DNA from: Palaemon carinicauda
Taxonomy: Eukaryota; Arthropoda; Malacostraca; Decapoda; Palaemonidae
Assembly: GCF_036898095.1 (NCBI RefSeq)
Contig: NC_090746.1
Coordinates: forward strand, 55,196,352 to 55,260,351
Length of the DNA stretch: 64,000 nt
Reading direction: 5' to 3'
A program made the translations under genes and the position numbers. Under the pieces are notes generated by a model. The model saw nothing but the letters and a program-made list of their open reading frames with translations, made no database searches and was not told the DNA's origin. Shown piece by piece: positions 42,569-54,037 of this stretch; position 1 is the stretch's first letter, and every line of letters starts with the position of its first letter.

Positions 42569-44334
42569 TCCCTTGCAGGCCAGAATGAAGCCACTAGGAT
42601 CATTCGTCCCGAATCGAGGAGAGAGAATTTCCTGACGACCAGATTGATGATTTTGAACGGGGGAAACGCATACATGTCCACCCCGTCCAATCCATCAAGA
42701 AGGCGTCCACTGCTACCGCTTCCTCGTCCAGGACTAGGGAGCAGTAGTTGGGGATCCTCTTGTTCAAGTTGGAGGCGAAAAGGACTATTACAGGTCTGCC
42801 CCACAACTTCCAGAGGCTCTGACAGACATGCGGGTTGAGAGTCCACTCTATGGGAAGAACTTGTCCCTTCCTGCTGAGCATGTCTGCCCTGATGTTTCTC
42901 TGCTCATGAACAAACCTCGTCAACAGCTGAGTCCTGTTCTCGCTCGCCCAAAGGAGAAGCTCTCTCGCTGTTCTGAACAGAGAGAGGGAGTGAGTTCCCC
43001 CATGTTTCCTGATGTATGCGAGAGCTTGGGTGTTGTCTGAATTGATCTCCACAGTCTTCCCTGACACAAAGGTTTTGAAGGCCTTTAGCCCTAACAAAAT
43101 GGCCATTAACTCCTTCCTGTTGATATGCCAACTGACCTGACTTCCTTCCCAAACGCCTGAGACCTCCTTGTTCCCTAGTGTTGCTCCCCAGCCTAACTCC
43201 GACGCGTCTGAGAATAACACTAGGTCGGGGTTCTTCTTGTACAAGGAGATCCCTTCTCCTAACAGAGCTGGGTCCAGCCACCACATCAAAAGATCCTTGA
43301 TCTCTGTCGGAATGGGAAAAGAAAAGGAGTCCTCCTGGGTCTTTCTGTTCCATACCTTTGCGAGGAAGTGTTACAGAGGCCTTAGGTGCAGTCTTCCCAA
43401 CGAGACAAACTGCTCTAGGGAGGATAGAGTTCCCAGCAGACTCATCCACTCCTTCGCTGAGCATTCCTGTTTCTTTAAAAATTCTTTGACTTTTTTCTAG
43501 GCACCTGGTCTGCCTTTCCTGGGAGGGAGAAGCCAAAAAAAAAGAACTGAATTCAGAACTATCCCCAAATAGAGAATATTCTGATTTGGTTCGGTCTGAG
43601 ACTTCTCCCTGTTGATGATGAGTCCCAGGTCCTGAGTCATTGTATACGTCTTCTGTAGGTCCTCCAGACATTTTTCTTTCGACTGTGATCGGATCAGCCT
43701 GTCGTCCAGATAGAAGGATACTCTTATCCCCTCCTGATGTAACCAGCCTGCCATGTTCGCCATTAGCCTGGTGAAAACTTGGGGAGCTGTGCTGAGACCG
43801 AAGCAAAGTGCCCTGAATTGAAAGCACTTGCCCTGAATCACAAGTCTCAGATATTTCCTTGAAGTCGGATGAATGGGGACGTGGAAATAAGTGTCCTGCA
43901 GGTCGAGAGATACCATCCAGTTGCCTGGACGAACTGCTGCCAGCATGGACTGAGTCGTCTCCATGGAGAACTTTGTTTTCTCCATGAAGGCATTCAGAGA
44001 GCTGACATCTAGGACTGGTCTCCATCCACCCGAGTTCTTGGGAACCAGAAATAGGCGATTGTAAAAGCCTGGGGAGGTAAGGTCCCGGACTGGCTCTATT
44101 GCTCCCTTGACCAACATCTGGTCGACTAGCTCCAGAAGAGCCTCTTGTTTCCCCGCGTCGGCGTACTGAGCCACTAAGGCTAGGGAAGTGTCTGAGAAAG
44201 GAGGCTTCTTCAAAAAGGGGTCTTGTAACCTTCTTTGATGATCGAGAGGGACCAGGTGTCCGCCCCTCTCCTCTTCCAAGACTGTCAAAAACGAGACACT
44301 CTTGCCCCTACTGTTGTCTGGAGGACTTCCATCT
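42367..44334 (-). pseudogene. pol: Pol of element B (frameshifts, stop codon)
   Basis: RT is open at 43497-44288. The YLDD box is changed to YLDDRL, but both Asp remain. A T-run expansion (43531-43541) and an in-frame TAG near 43498 break it. RNase H is at 42600-43289 (LFSDASELGWG, NSDNTQALAYI, ADMLSRK). The methyltransferase-like end (YAFPPFKII) is reached only after another one-base shift near 42680. It is closely similar to A. Confidence 0.85.
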
Positions 44335-46676
44335 CATTTTTTGGATCGGGGCCTAAACGCACCTCTGCTGGTCCTTGGCCCTGACTCTTGTCTTCTCCCC
44401 CTGAAATCCGCTCTCGAGGAAGCCCTACTCCGAAAGGGCTGCTGGAACTTCTTCTCTTCCTTCTTCAGAGGAGCAGGAGCAACAGGCAAAGGCTTTCTGG
44501 CAGACCGAGATAAAAGGTCCTGAGTAGCCTTCTGTGCCAGAGAAAGGGAGATATCTCTGACCAGAGCTTTTGGAAAGAGATGGTGTGACAGAGGGGCGTA
44601 AAGCAGCTCCGACTTCTGGGCAACAGTCACCGATCTAAAGATGAAGGAGCACAATAGGGCCCTCTTCTTTAAGACCCCTGCTGAGAAAAGGGAAGCCAAT
44701 TTATTCGCCCTATCCCTTAGAGCTTTGTCCATGCAGGACATGATACTCGTCAGGTCCTTCGTGCCTTCCTGGAGTTCAGTCTTCCTGGCCAAAGTCCCGA
44801 GAGACCAGTCCAGGAAGTTAAAAACCTCGAAAACCCTGAAAATTCCCTTGACGAGGTGATCAAGTTCCGACATGGACCACATCACCTTGGCAGACTTCAG
44901 TGCATGTCTTCTTGCAGAGTCCACAAGAGCAGAGAAGTCACCTTGGGAGGAAGCAGGCACTCCTAGACCCAAAGGTTCCCCTGTCTCATACCACATACCA
45001 GCCTTGGAATCGAGCCGAGACGGTGGGAATGAAAAGGTGGTCTTGACTGCTTGCCTCCGTTCCTTCATCCAATCACCCACCTTAGCGAGTGCTTTCCTGG
45101 CCGAAATTGAAAGTTTCATTTTGATGAAGGTCGAATGCTTCGTAGCCTTCTTCCTGGTGAATTGAGACTGAGGAGAACGAGGCACTGAAGGTTGAAATTC
45201 CTCCCCATAAAGTTCTAAAAGAGAGCGAGATAGAACCTTATAATCACTAGCAGAGTCTGTAGATTTTTCTTCCTCTTCCGATATATCATTGAGATCCTGA
45301 TCAAGGTCAACATCTTGAAGAAGTGGGCTGCAAGCAGCCTGGCACCGAGAGCTGTTTGCGTCCTGGCGCCTAGCGTAGGTGTCGTCCTGGCGCCAAGCGC
45401 TGCTATCGTCCTGTCGGCGAGAAGAGGTATCGTCCTGATGACGAGAAGCGGTATCGTCCTGATAAGGCAGGCTGCATTCGTCCTGATAATGCAGGCTGCA
45501 TTCGTCTTGCTTCCTAAAACGCGAGGCGGAATCGTCCTGGAGCTTCAAGCGAGAAGCGGAATCCTCCTGGCGCCGAGAACGAGAGGCAGTATCGTCCTGG
45601 TGCCGAGAGCGAGAGGAAGTAACGGCCTGGCGTCGCACAGATGAAGAGGGTGTGCGTTGTCGTACGGCTGACGAAGTGCGCATAGGTTTCTTTGGAGAAA
45701 TACTTCATTCCCTCTTAGAAGACGATCTCTTAACAGGCAAAGTGACATCCTGACGGCTGACAGACTGTGAAGGAGGGCGGCTGAAAGCATAACAGCCATG
45801 AAAGCTTTAGCAACTTCTGCTGGTTCTCGCGGTTCCGAAGAAGGCAGCTGTCCTCTTAACAGGAACAACAACGAAGTTGTCCTCCGAAGGATCAGGTTCT
45901 CGGCTACTCGAACCGGGAGAGGGAGAGTGAGACTGCACATACCGGTCCCACCTTCTCTTCGTCTGTCTTGATTCGTATCGCCACTTGCGTCTGGGAGAAG
46001 GATCAGGAGAAGACACTAACGTATCTGACACGCCTTTTCTACGGCGGTCAAGAGCAGCCTGGGAGGTCGCAACAGGACTGTCTGAGGCGACGACTGACCG
46101 AGAATAAGCACCTCTCACCCCCTTTCGGCTTTCGACGTACCTTCTCCCTTGGTCCTGGGAGCTTGGTAGAGGTCTAGACCTAGGGGTATGACAGATTCGA
46201 TCAGCCGCCGCCACCACTGCACTTTCACAAGCACTAATATCACTTTCACCCTTACCTTGAAAGGCCGCAATTTGTGCTTTAATGGCCTCCAACTCAGCAG
46301 CCATCCTAGCATACCGAGGGTCATCTGTAGGCGCAGATCCTGTAGAAGGGGCAGGAGTTACTACATTCGGGGAAGGAACAACTTCCAAAGTGGTAACAAT
46401 TAAAGGGTCAATATATAAATCTAAGCTAGCTTCACTAGCAGACTTTGACTTTGATTTAGCTCTCCTAACTCTATCAAATTCAAGCTTGCGCACATAGTGC
46501 TTCATAGCTAACCAATCATCTTCATTTAAACCCTCGCATTCCTTGCACCTATTATTTAGTGCACATTCAAACCCCCTGCAACCCATACAAACTGTGTGAG
46601 GGTCAACCGACACTTTCGGTAACCTCACCTTGCATACATCACTCGCACATACACGAATATGAAGTTTTTCACTCAT
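44334..46676 (-). pseudogene. gag: Gag-like gene of element B (frameshifts)
   Basis: ATG at 46676 (MSEKLHIRVC) with the same Cys-rich module as A (CASDVC, DPHTVCMGCRG, CALNNRCKEC). The frame breaks near 45850 and again by 45690. The 449-aa C-terminal part (44334-45683) has the repeat linker and then the conserved body in one uninterrupted frame, which shows that the break in A at 1857 is a mutation. It ends with TGA; the frame stays open beyond. Confidence 0.82.
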
Positions 46677-46834
46677 GATAAACAAGGCAAAAATACAAAA
46701 AATAATAACAAAACACGATTGCCAAATCCCAACACAGTGTACATCACCAAACGAAGTCCAAAAAAGCGATGTAGGGAAAGTGATTCGAAAAACTCTTAAT
46801 GGCGGACCAACGATGTTGTCGATCTGACCGGCAG

Positions 46835-47011
46835 AGATAATCTGAAGAACAGAAAACGAGAATGATTCCAGGTACCACCCTGTAAGGGTTGTTAACCACC
46901 TAACCACACAACCACCACAAGGCGGTTGCCGCGATTTTCGAATAAATTCTGCCGGAAGTCAGAGACTTAGCTATATATATATAACTGCCAGGTAAGTACT
47001 ATTCATAAAAA
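46835..47011 (+). repeat. Left ITR of element B
   Basis: Inverse of 40562-40860, ending GGTAAGTACTATTCATAAAAA. By comparison, the window's first base lies about 200 bp inside the left end of element A. Confidence 0.9.
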
Positions 47012-47036
47012 TACAAATTATCTACGAATTTGTCAT

Positions 47037-47342
47037 ATTTAGTAAGATGAAAGAAGAAATTTTGGTCTAATTTTTCTAGAAGTAGATTTCTTGAACAAAC
47101 ATTTGGTGTTCATAGGGCCATTGTAAAATAACCTGGTCGGTTTGGGCATGTTATGGCAGACGAAGGACACGAAAGAAACAGTAAATTGGAGGTATTGGTT
47201 TGTGACATACCATAAGAATTGTATCACAACTAATTTATGATATTTTTCTCATGTTATAATTTTTTGTGTTCCTGCTTAGTAGATTAATAAATTTCATATC
47301 TTTAGACAAGAACTATAACTTTGGTCTGCTGTTATTTCACAG
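47037..47342 (+). other. Intron sequence before the SLC22-like exon
   Basis: About 300 bp of AT-rich sequence that ends in a plausible acceptor (TGCTGTTATTTCACAG). No element was recognised with confidence. Confidence 0.6.
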
Positions 47343-47527
47343 TTCCATTCGCGGCGAACATGACGCTGGCTCTAATTGGGAAGATGTCAATGACTGCTGC
47401 CTTCCATCTGGTGTTCATCTTTACAGCTGAATTGTATCCGACCAGAAACAGATCCACAGCACTCTCGCTAGTTAACATTGCCTCTCGATTTGGTAGCATC
47501 ACATCCCCTTATATAAACGACATTCTG
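47343..47527 (+). CDS. SLC22/organic-cation-transporter-like protein, penultimate exon
   Basis: This is host gene sequence for a major-facilitator membrane transporter. A 185-nt exon enters in phase 1 after TTTCACAG and leaves in phase 0 at CTG|GTAAGA. It encodes ALIGKMSMTAAFHLVFIFTA, then ELYPTRNRSTALSLVNIASR, then FGSITSPYI. This is the TM8-TM10 region with the ELYPT..R loop typical of SLC22 members. Substrate cannot be inferred. Earlier exons are not in the window, so the preceding intron probably spans at least 47 kb of nested elements. Confidence 0.88.
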
Positions 47528-47546
47528 GTAAGACCTAGTTATTAAG

Positions 47547-47873
47547 ATGTTATTTTTATTAGTAAAATAAATTTTTGAATATACTTACCCGATAATCATG
47601 TAGCTGTCAACTCCGTTGCCCGACAGAATTCTATGGAGGGATACGCCAGCTATCACAATTCTAGAAGGGGGTGTATTTACCAGCGCCACCTGTGGCCAGG
47701 TACTCAAGTACTTCTTGTTGACACCTCCTCAATTATTCCTCGGTCCACTGGTTCTCTATGGGGAGGAAGGGAGGGTCGATTAAATCATGATTATCGGGTA
47801 AGTATATTCAAAAATTTATTTTACTAATAAAAATAACATTTTTCAATATTAAACTTACCCGATAATCATGTAG
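47547..47873 (-). repeat. Right ITR and ICR of element F
   Basis: The ITR at 47547-47738 is inverted at 61075-61245. The ICR at about 47785-47873 joins the complement of the right end (GTAAGTATATTC to AAAATAACAT) to that of the left end (TTTTCAATATTAAACTTACC). Confidence 0.9.
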
Positions 47874-48262
47874 CTGATTCACACCCAGGGGGGTGGGTGA
47901 AAAACCAGTGTACAAGACTAAAGGATAGCTAAGTATCCCGTATTTCATATAATCAGTTATCCACAATAACAATGAAATAATAAGTACCTGGTAAGGAAGT
48001 CGACTTGAACCGTTACTCTGCCTTTAATAAGATCGTCTTCCTTACTGAGCGCAGCGTTCCTCTTGGGAGGCTGAATCAACTCAAAGGTGCTAAAGTATAC
48101 AGGGCTGCAACCCATACTAAAGGACCTCATCACAACCTTTAACCTCGGCGCTTCTCAAGAAAGAATTGACCACCCGCCAAATCAACAAGGATGTGGAAGG
48201 CTTCTTAGCCGACCGTACAACCCATAAAAAGTATTCAAGAGAAAGGTTAAAAGGTTATGGGA
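47874..48262 (-). other. 3' non-coding tail of element F
   Basis: No gene. Nearly identical to 53649-54037 in G. Confidence 0.75.
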
Positions 48263-49481
48263 TTATGGAAATGTAGTGGCTGAGCCCTCGCCTACTACTG
48301 CATTCGTTGCTACGAATGGTCCCAGGGTGTAGCAGTACTCGTAAAGAGACTGGACATCTTTGAGATAGAATGATGCGAACACTGACTTGCTTCTCCAATA
48401 GGTTGCATCCATAACACTCTGCAGAGAATGGTTCTGTTTGAAGGCCACTGAAGTAGCCACAGCTCCCACTTCATGTGTCCTTACCTTCAGCAAAGCAAGG
48501 TCTTCTTCCTTCAGACGAGAATGTGTTTCTCTAATCAGAAGCCTGAATAGTAAGAAACTGAGTTCTTAGAACTTGGAAAAGAAGGTTTCTTGATAGCACA
48601 CTATAAGGCTTCTGATTGTCCTTGTAAAGGTTAAGACCTTTTTAGATAGTACCTAAGAGTTCTAACTGGGCAAAGTACTCTTTTCAGATCATTCCCCACC
48701 AAGTTGGACAGGCTTGGGATCTCGAACGACTTAGGTCAAGGACGTGAAGGAAGCTCGTTTAGCAAAAACCGAGCTGCAAGGAACATGTAGCCGTTTCAGA
48801 TGTGAAAACAATGATCCTGCTGAAGGCGTGGATCTCACTTACTCTTTTAGCTGTTGTCAAGCACACGAGGAAAAGAGTTTTTAATGTGAGGTCCTAAAAA
48901 GAGGCTGATTGGAGAGGTTCAAATCTTGATGACATAAGGAACCTTAGGACCACGTCTAGATTCCAGCCTGGAGTGGACAACCGACGTTCCTTTGAGGTCT
49001 CAAAAGACCTAGGGAGGTCCTGTAGATCTTTGTTGGTGGAAAGATCCAAGCCTCTGTGGCGGAAAACCGCTGCCAACATACTTCTGTAACCCTTGATCGT
49101 AGGAGCTGAAAGGGATCTTACTTTCCTTAGATATAACAGGAAGTCAGCAATCTGGGTTACAGTGGTACTGGTTGAGGAAACTGCATTGGTCTTGTACCAG
49201 CTACGGAAGACTTCCCCTTGAGACTGATAGATTCTGAGAGTGGATGTTCTCCTTGCTTTGACAATCGCTCTGGCTGCCTCCTTCGAAAAGCCCCTAGCTC
49301 TTGAGAGTCTTTCGAAAGTCTGAAGGCAGTCAGACGAAGAGCGTGGAGGATTGGGTGTACCTTCTTTACGTGAGGTAGACTTAGAAGGTTCACTCCTAGA
49401 GGAAGAGTCCTGGGAATGTCGACCAGCCATTGCAGTACCTCTAAGAACCATTCTCTCGCGGACCAGAGCGGAGCCAACCAA
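48263..49481 (-). pseudogene. Tyrosine recombinase of element F
   Basis: The N-terminal part is at 48894-49481 and the C-terminal part at 48263-48493, with several indels between. The HxxR box reads HEVG, so the second catalytic Arg is lost to a single base change relative to G. TYW and FYL remain. Confidence 0.85.
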
Positions 49482-50639
49482 CGTCAGCCGTGTCCCTTAG
49501 TGAGAGGAGAACTTCTGAAGTACTCTGTTGACAATCTTGAACGGCGGGAATGCATACAGGTCGAGATGGAACCAATCCAGCAGAAAAGCATCCACGTGAA
49601 CTGCTGCTGGGTCTGGAATCGGAGAACAATACAACAGGAGTCTCTAGGTTATCGAGGTAGTGAACAGATCTATGGTTGGCTGACCCCACAGGGCCCAAAG
49701 TCTGTTGCAAACATTCTTGAGAAGGGTCCACTCTGTGGGGATGACCTGACCCTTCCGTCTGAGGTGATCTGCCATGACATTCATACCGCCCTGAATGAAC
49801 CTCGTTACCAGTTAGCTTTCGATCTAAAGACCAGATGAGTAGGTACCTTGCGATCTAGAACAACTTCCACGAAAGAGTCCCTCCCTGCTTGAAGATGTAA
49901 GCCAGGGCTGTGGTGTTGTCAGAGTCCACCTCCACCACTTTGTTAAGCTGGAGGGACTTGAAGTTTATCAAGGCCAGAATAACCGCCAACAACTTCTTGC
50001 AAATGATGTGAAGTGTCCTTTGCTCCTGATTCCATGTTCCCGAGCATTCTTGTCCGTCCAAAGTCGCACCCCAGCCCGTGTCTGATGCGTCCGAGAGGAG
50101 ACGGCGGTCGTGTTTCTGAACAGCCAAAGGTAGCCTTCCTTGAGAAGAAAGCTGTTCTTACACCACGCGAGAGAAGACCTCCTCTCTTCGGAAACAGGAA
50201 CTGAGACCGTCTCTAGCGTCATGTCCTTTATCCAGTGAGCAGCTAGATGATACTGAAGGGAGGGGAGGTGGAGTCTCCCTAACACGATGAACAGGGCCAG
50301 CGATGAAAGTGTCCCTGTTAGACTCATCCACTACCTGACTGAGCATCGGTTCCTTCTCAGCATGCTCTGGATGCATTCTAGGGCTTGGAAGATCCTTGGG
50401 GCCGACGGAAAAGTCCGAAAAGCTCGACTCTGAAGATCCATACCCAAGGAGACAATGGTCTGGGATGGAACGAGCTGAGACTCCTCAAAATTGACCAGGA
50501 GGCCCAGTTCCTTGGTCAGATCCATAGTCCATTTGAAAATCTCCAGACAGCGACGACTTGTGGGAGCTCTTAAAAGCCAGTCGTCTGACGGAGCCGGACA
50601 CAAGATCATGATACTGCTGCACAGTCTGTGAACTGTCAA
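49157..50639 (-). pseudogene. pol: Pol remnant of element F
   Basis: RT end, RNase H and methyltransferase-like fragments, as in G but with more frameshifts. RT begins abruptly at DDWLL, sharing G's deletion junction. Confidence 0.8.
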
Positions 50640-51179
50640 TCATGGGCAAGCGAGGAAGTACAGTGACAACCCGAATCTGTCTAGACTGTCTGGGTAGTAC
50701 AGACAACTCCTTAACGGGTTGCTGAGGTTGCCGCACTGCGTCACAACAAGTCACTTCTGTTGGTTGTTGAACGTCTTCCCCGTGACACATTGACTCCGTA
50801 AACAAAAAATCCTCTAACAAGGACTAAGCTTGGACTGCATGTCATGCAACACAGCTCAAGGTCTTTGGGAGCAGGTGTGGTAACAGACGGGATTAGCGAC
50901 TGAAGTGGAACCATAACCTTCCCTGGAAGCATGTTATGCTTAAATAAAAGTACATAAGAGGTTATGCAGCTAAAGGCTCCCTCCAAATGACAGAGTCCTC
51001 AAGGGAATATCAGAAGGAGGGAGAAAAGAACTTTCTCATCTACAGGGACCTTATCCTAGAAAAGCTAAGTTCTCTGAGTGAGGGTTCACTGGTGCAAAAG
51101 CAGCAGACTAGAAGGCAACGTTATGAAACTGCTTGACAGTCTAGTGAGTTGGCAACAACCCAAGATGTGTGACTGAGAA

Positions 51180-51350
51180 GCATGCGGTAAGGTATGCAGA
51201 GCATGATGTATGCAGAGTATGCTGTATGCAGAGCATGCTGTATGTTGCAGAGCATGTTGTATGCAGAGCATGCTGAATGCAGAGCATGCTGTATGCTGAG
51301 CATGTAGTAAGCAGAGCCTGCTGTAAGCAGAGCCTGCTGTAAGGAAAGCA
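51180..51350 (-). repeat. 16-bp GCATGC minisatellite in F
   Basis: About ten units of TGTATGCAGAGCATGC with variation, each containing the palindrome GCATGC or a variant. Confidence 0.85.
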
Positions 51351-52054
51351 GAGCGTGTGCATGGCGTTTAACATTTCTCAGAAATTCCATGACCAGTGCT
51401 AGAGTGCTTTATGCATGCTTGCATGGGGTTTAAAAATCAACATAATGTTTACCTTACATTCATAACTCATGATTCATATTTTTGCCATGGTTTGAAAATG
51501 GAGGTAAGGTATGCTGAACAGCAGAGTCAGAACGAGCTGGAACAACAATAGTTGTGGTTTCCTCTTCAAGACTCTGTTGAGGGAACACCTGAGGCTCAGT
51601 CTGCAAAGGCTGAATAAAAGACAAGCAGAAGGAAGGCGCATGGGTGGAGGAGGCTGACTCCTAGCATGAGTGGTTGAACCCAAGGGTTGCGCTTGCTGAG
51701 CGGTTGGCGGAAGCGGAGTAGCAAGTTCCAGTTCCTGTGGTGTGAGCGGAGCGCGATGAGGAAGAGGCTGCGCAGAACAAGGTAAATGTCTCGCAAGCTG
51801 AGGCTCCTGAGGCGCAAGGCTAAGGTGTTGTGGTGCTTGCCTTGTGGAGGGTTGAGCTCGCTGCAGCGAGAGCTGAGGAGACTGACTCATGGACGGGAGA
51901 GGTTGTTGTACCTCAACCGAGTGTTGCATCACTGGTGGAGCAGCAAGTGGAGGCGGAGGAAGAGAGGTATAATCCTCCTGATCCCATAGTAAAGGTTGCC
52001 TTAAGGAAGGCGGAGGCTGAACACCACTGGGAACAGCAAACTCAGCACGTGGCT

Positions 52055-52658
52055 CAACATCGTACGCCTGGCAGGTGGTACTGCGATCAGGCGGAGCGAG
52101 CGTAGGCGGAGGGAGTGTAGGCGGAGGCGGAGGAGCAACACTCTCAGCCCGACACTCACGCATCAAGTCCGAAAGCTGTGCTTGCATGGACTGTAGTAGA
52201 GTCCACAACATCGTACGCCTGGCAGGTGGTACTGCGATCAGGCGGAGCGAGTGTAGGCGGAGGGAGTGTAGGCGGAGGCGGAGGAGCAACACTCTCAGCC
52301 CGACACTCACGCATCAAGTCCGAAAGCTGTGCTTGCATGGACTGTAGTAGAGTCCACAACATCGCACGCCTGGCAGGTGGTACTGCGATCAGGCGGAGCG
52401 AGTGTAGGCGGAGGGAGTGTAGGCGGAGGCGGAGGAGCAACACTCTCAGCCCGACACTCACGCATCAAGTCCGAAAGCTGTGCTTGCATGGACTGTAGTA
52501 GAGTCCACAACATCGTACGCCTGGCAGGTGGTACTGCGATCAGGCGGAGCGAGCATAGGCGGAGGGAGTGTAGGCGGAGGCGGAGGCGCAACACTCTCAG
52601 CCCGACACTCACGCATCAAGTCCGAAAGCAGAGCTTGCATGGACTGTAGTAGAGTCCA
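52055..52658 (-). repeat. 151-bp tandem array in F (4 units)
   Basis: Units start at 52055, 52206, 52357 and 52508 (CAACATCGTACGCCTGGCAG) and are nearly identical. The period is not a multiple of three. Confidence 0.95.
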
Positions 52659-53321
52659 CTTGGGGTCGGCAGAAACTACAGTAGGCTGAGGTAAAGCCTT
52701 AACAGTCGAGCTCTGTTGTGGCAGAACCTTACTCCTCTTAGGCGGAGTGCATTCAACTGATGACTGAGGAGAGTCAGAGCTAACCCAATGACTGTGAACT
52801 CTAAATTCGTACGTCTGGCATAGGTCTGGACTTTACGTTTAAAAGGTCTTGAGACCTGAGACCAGCGTTTTCTCCCCTAAATTTCTTCTGCAGACGAGCA
52901 AAATAAGGGCTCAATCGTCTGCGGGTGGGAGTGACGGTCTCGGTAAGACACGCCCACAACCACCGAGGATACTTCTGTGCGCCGATCAAGGCCTGCTGAA
53001 CCCTTCTGCCCTTCGACATTGCTTCTCCCCTGGGCTTGGGAGCTTGCAAGAGGTCCCGGACTGGGAGGACGACTGGCGCGCACAAAAGTACCCTCACGCA
53101 CAACACTGACATACTTTGCGCTAATCACTTATCACTTTGATTTCTGTTTGCACTTATTTCACTGAACTCGAAACTTTAAGTGGTATGTACCTGAAACACG
53201 CAATTCTATCCTTTCTCAAAAGTTAGTAATTGCGAAAACAGAATTACAATGTAACAGAAAAATCTAATGAAAGATAATTCAGTGGCTGGAAAGAGACTAA
53301 ACACTAGATCACTCTAGAAAC

Positions 53322-53648
53322 ATGTTATTTTTATTAGTAAAATAAATTTTTGAATATACTTACCCGATAATCATGTAGCTGTCAACTCCGTTGCCCGACA
53401 GAATTCTATGGAGGGATACGCCAGCTATCACAATACTAGAAGGGGGTGTATTTACCAGCGCCACCTGTGGCCAGGTACTCAAGTACTTCTTGTTGACACC
53501 TCCTCAATTATTCCTCGGTCCACTGGTTCTCTATGGGGAGGAAGGGAGGGTCGATTAAATCATGATTATCGGGTAAGTATATTCAAAAATTTATTTTACT
53601 AATAAAAATAACATTTTTCAATATTAAACTTACCCGATAATCATGTAG
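53322..53648 (-). repeat. Right ITR and ICR of element G
   Basis: Same structure as in F; the ITR is inverted at 60005-60187. Confidence 0.9.
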
Positions 53649-54037
53649 CTGATTCACACCCAGGGGGGTGGGTGAAAAACCAGTGTACAAGACTAAAGGA
53701 TAGCTAAGTATCCCGTATTTCATATAATCAGTTATCCACAATAACAATGAAATAATAAGTACCTGGTAAGGAAGTCGACTTGAACCGTTACTCTGCCTTT
53801 AATAAGATCGTCTTCCTTACTGAGCGCAGCGTTCCTCTTGGGAGGCTGAATCAACTCAAAGGTGCTAAAGTATACAGGGCTGCAACCCATACTAAAGGAC
53901 CTCATCACAACCTTTAACCTCGGCGCTTCTCAAGAAAGAATTGACCACCCGCCAAATCAACAAGGATGTGGAAGGCTTCTTAGCCGACCGTACAACCCAT
54001 AAAAAGTATTCAAGAGAAAGGTTAAAAAGTTATGGGA
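53649..54037 (-). other. 3' non-coding tail of element G
   Basis: No gene. Confidence 0.75.

Larger units (their letters stand above)
40562..47011 (-). mobile_element. DIRS-like retrotransposon B (family A), inserted in the right ITR of E
   Basis: The right ITR is at 40562-40870, ICR at 40874-40958, YR at 41372-42568, pol at 42367-44334, gag at 44334-46676 and left ITR at 46835-47011. E sequence joins cleanly across it: TAGTTAGGAAAAA at 40551-40561 continues with TACAAATTATC at 47012, as the ICR of E predicts. There is no target duplication. Confidence 0.92.
23688..47036 (+). mobile_element. DIRS-like retrotransposon E, split by five later insertions
   Basis: The left ITR is at 23688-23862. 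The ICR is at 38361-38463: its first half is complementary to the left end and its second half to the right end. The right ITR is in three pieces, 38512-38661, 40519-40561 and 47012-47036, separated by a LINE and by DIRS B. Gag, pol and YR lie between 23984 and 33229, also interrupted. Removing the five insertions leaves an element of about 10 kb. Confidence 0.87.
50640..53128 (-). pseudogene. gag: Gag remnant of element F, with tandem repeats
   Basis: Pro/Gln-rich frames (for example 51474-52310) and an upstream PLASSQAQGRSNVEGQKG segment that matches the start of A's linker (PLPSSQDQGRRYVDDRKG). The Cys-rich N-terminus is not found. Interrupted by a 16-bp minisatellite and a 151-bp array. 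Confidence 0.6.

Noticed and set aside
47100..47220. Short stretch resembling a LINE C-terminal motif (FGHVMADEGHER)
   Set aside because: Too short and unsupported by flanking homology.
52055..52658. CRISPR-like regular repeats
   Set aside because: The units are contiguous 151-bp tandem repeats without spacers, in a eukaryotic retrotransposon.
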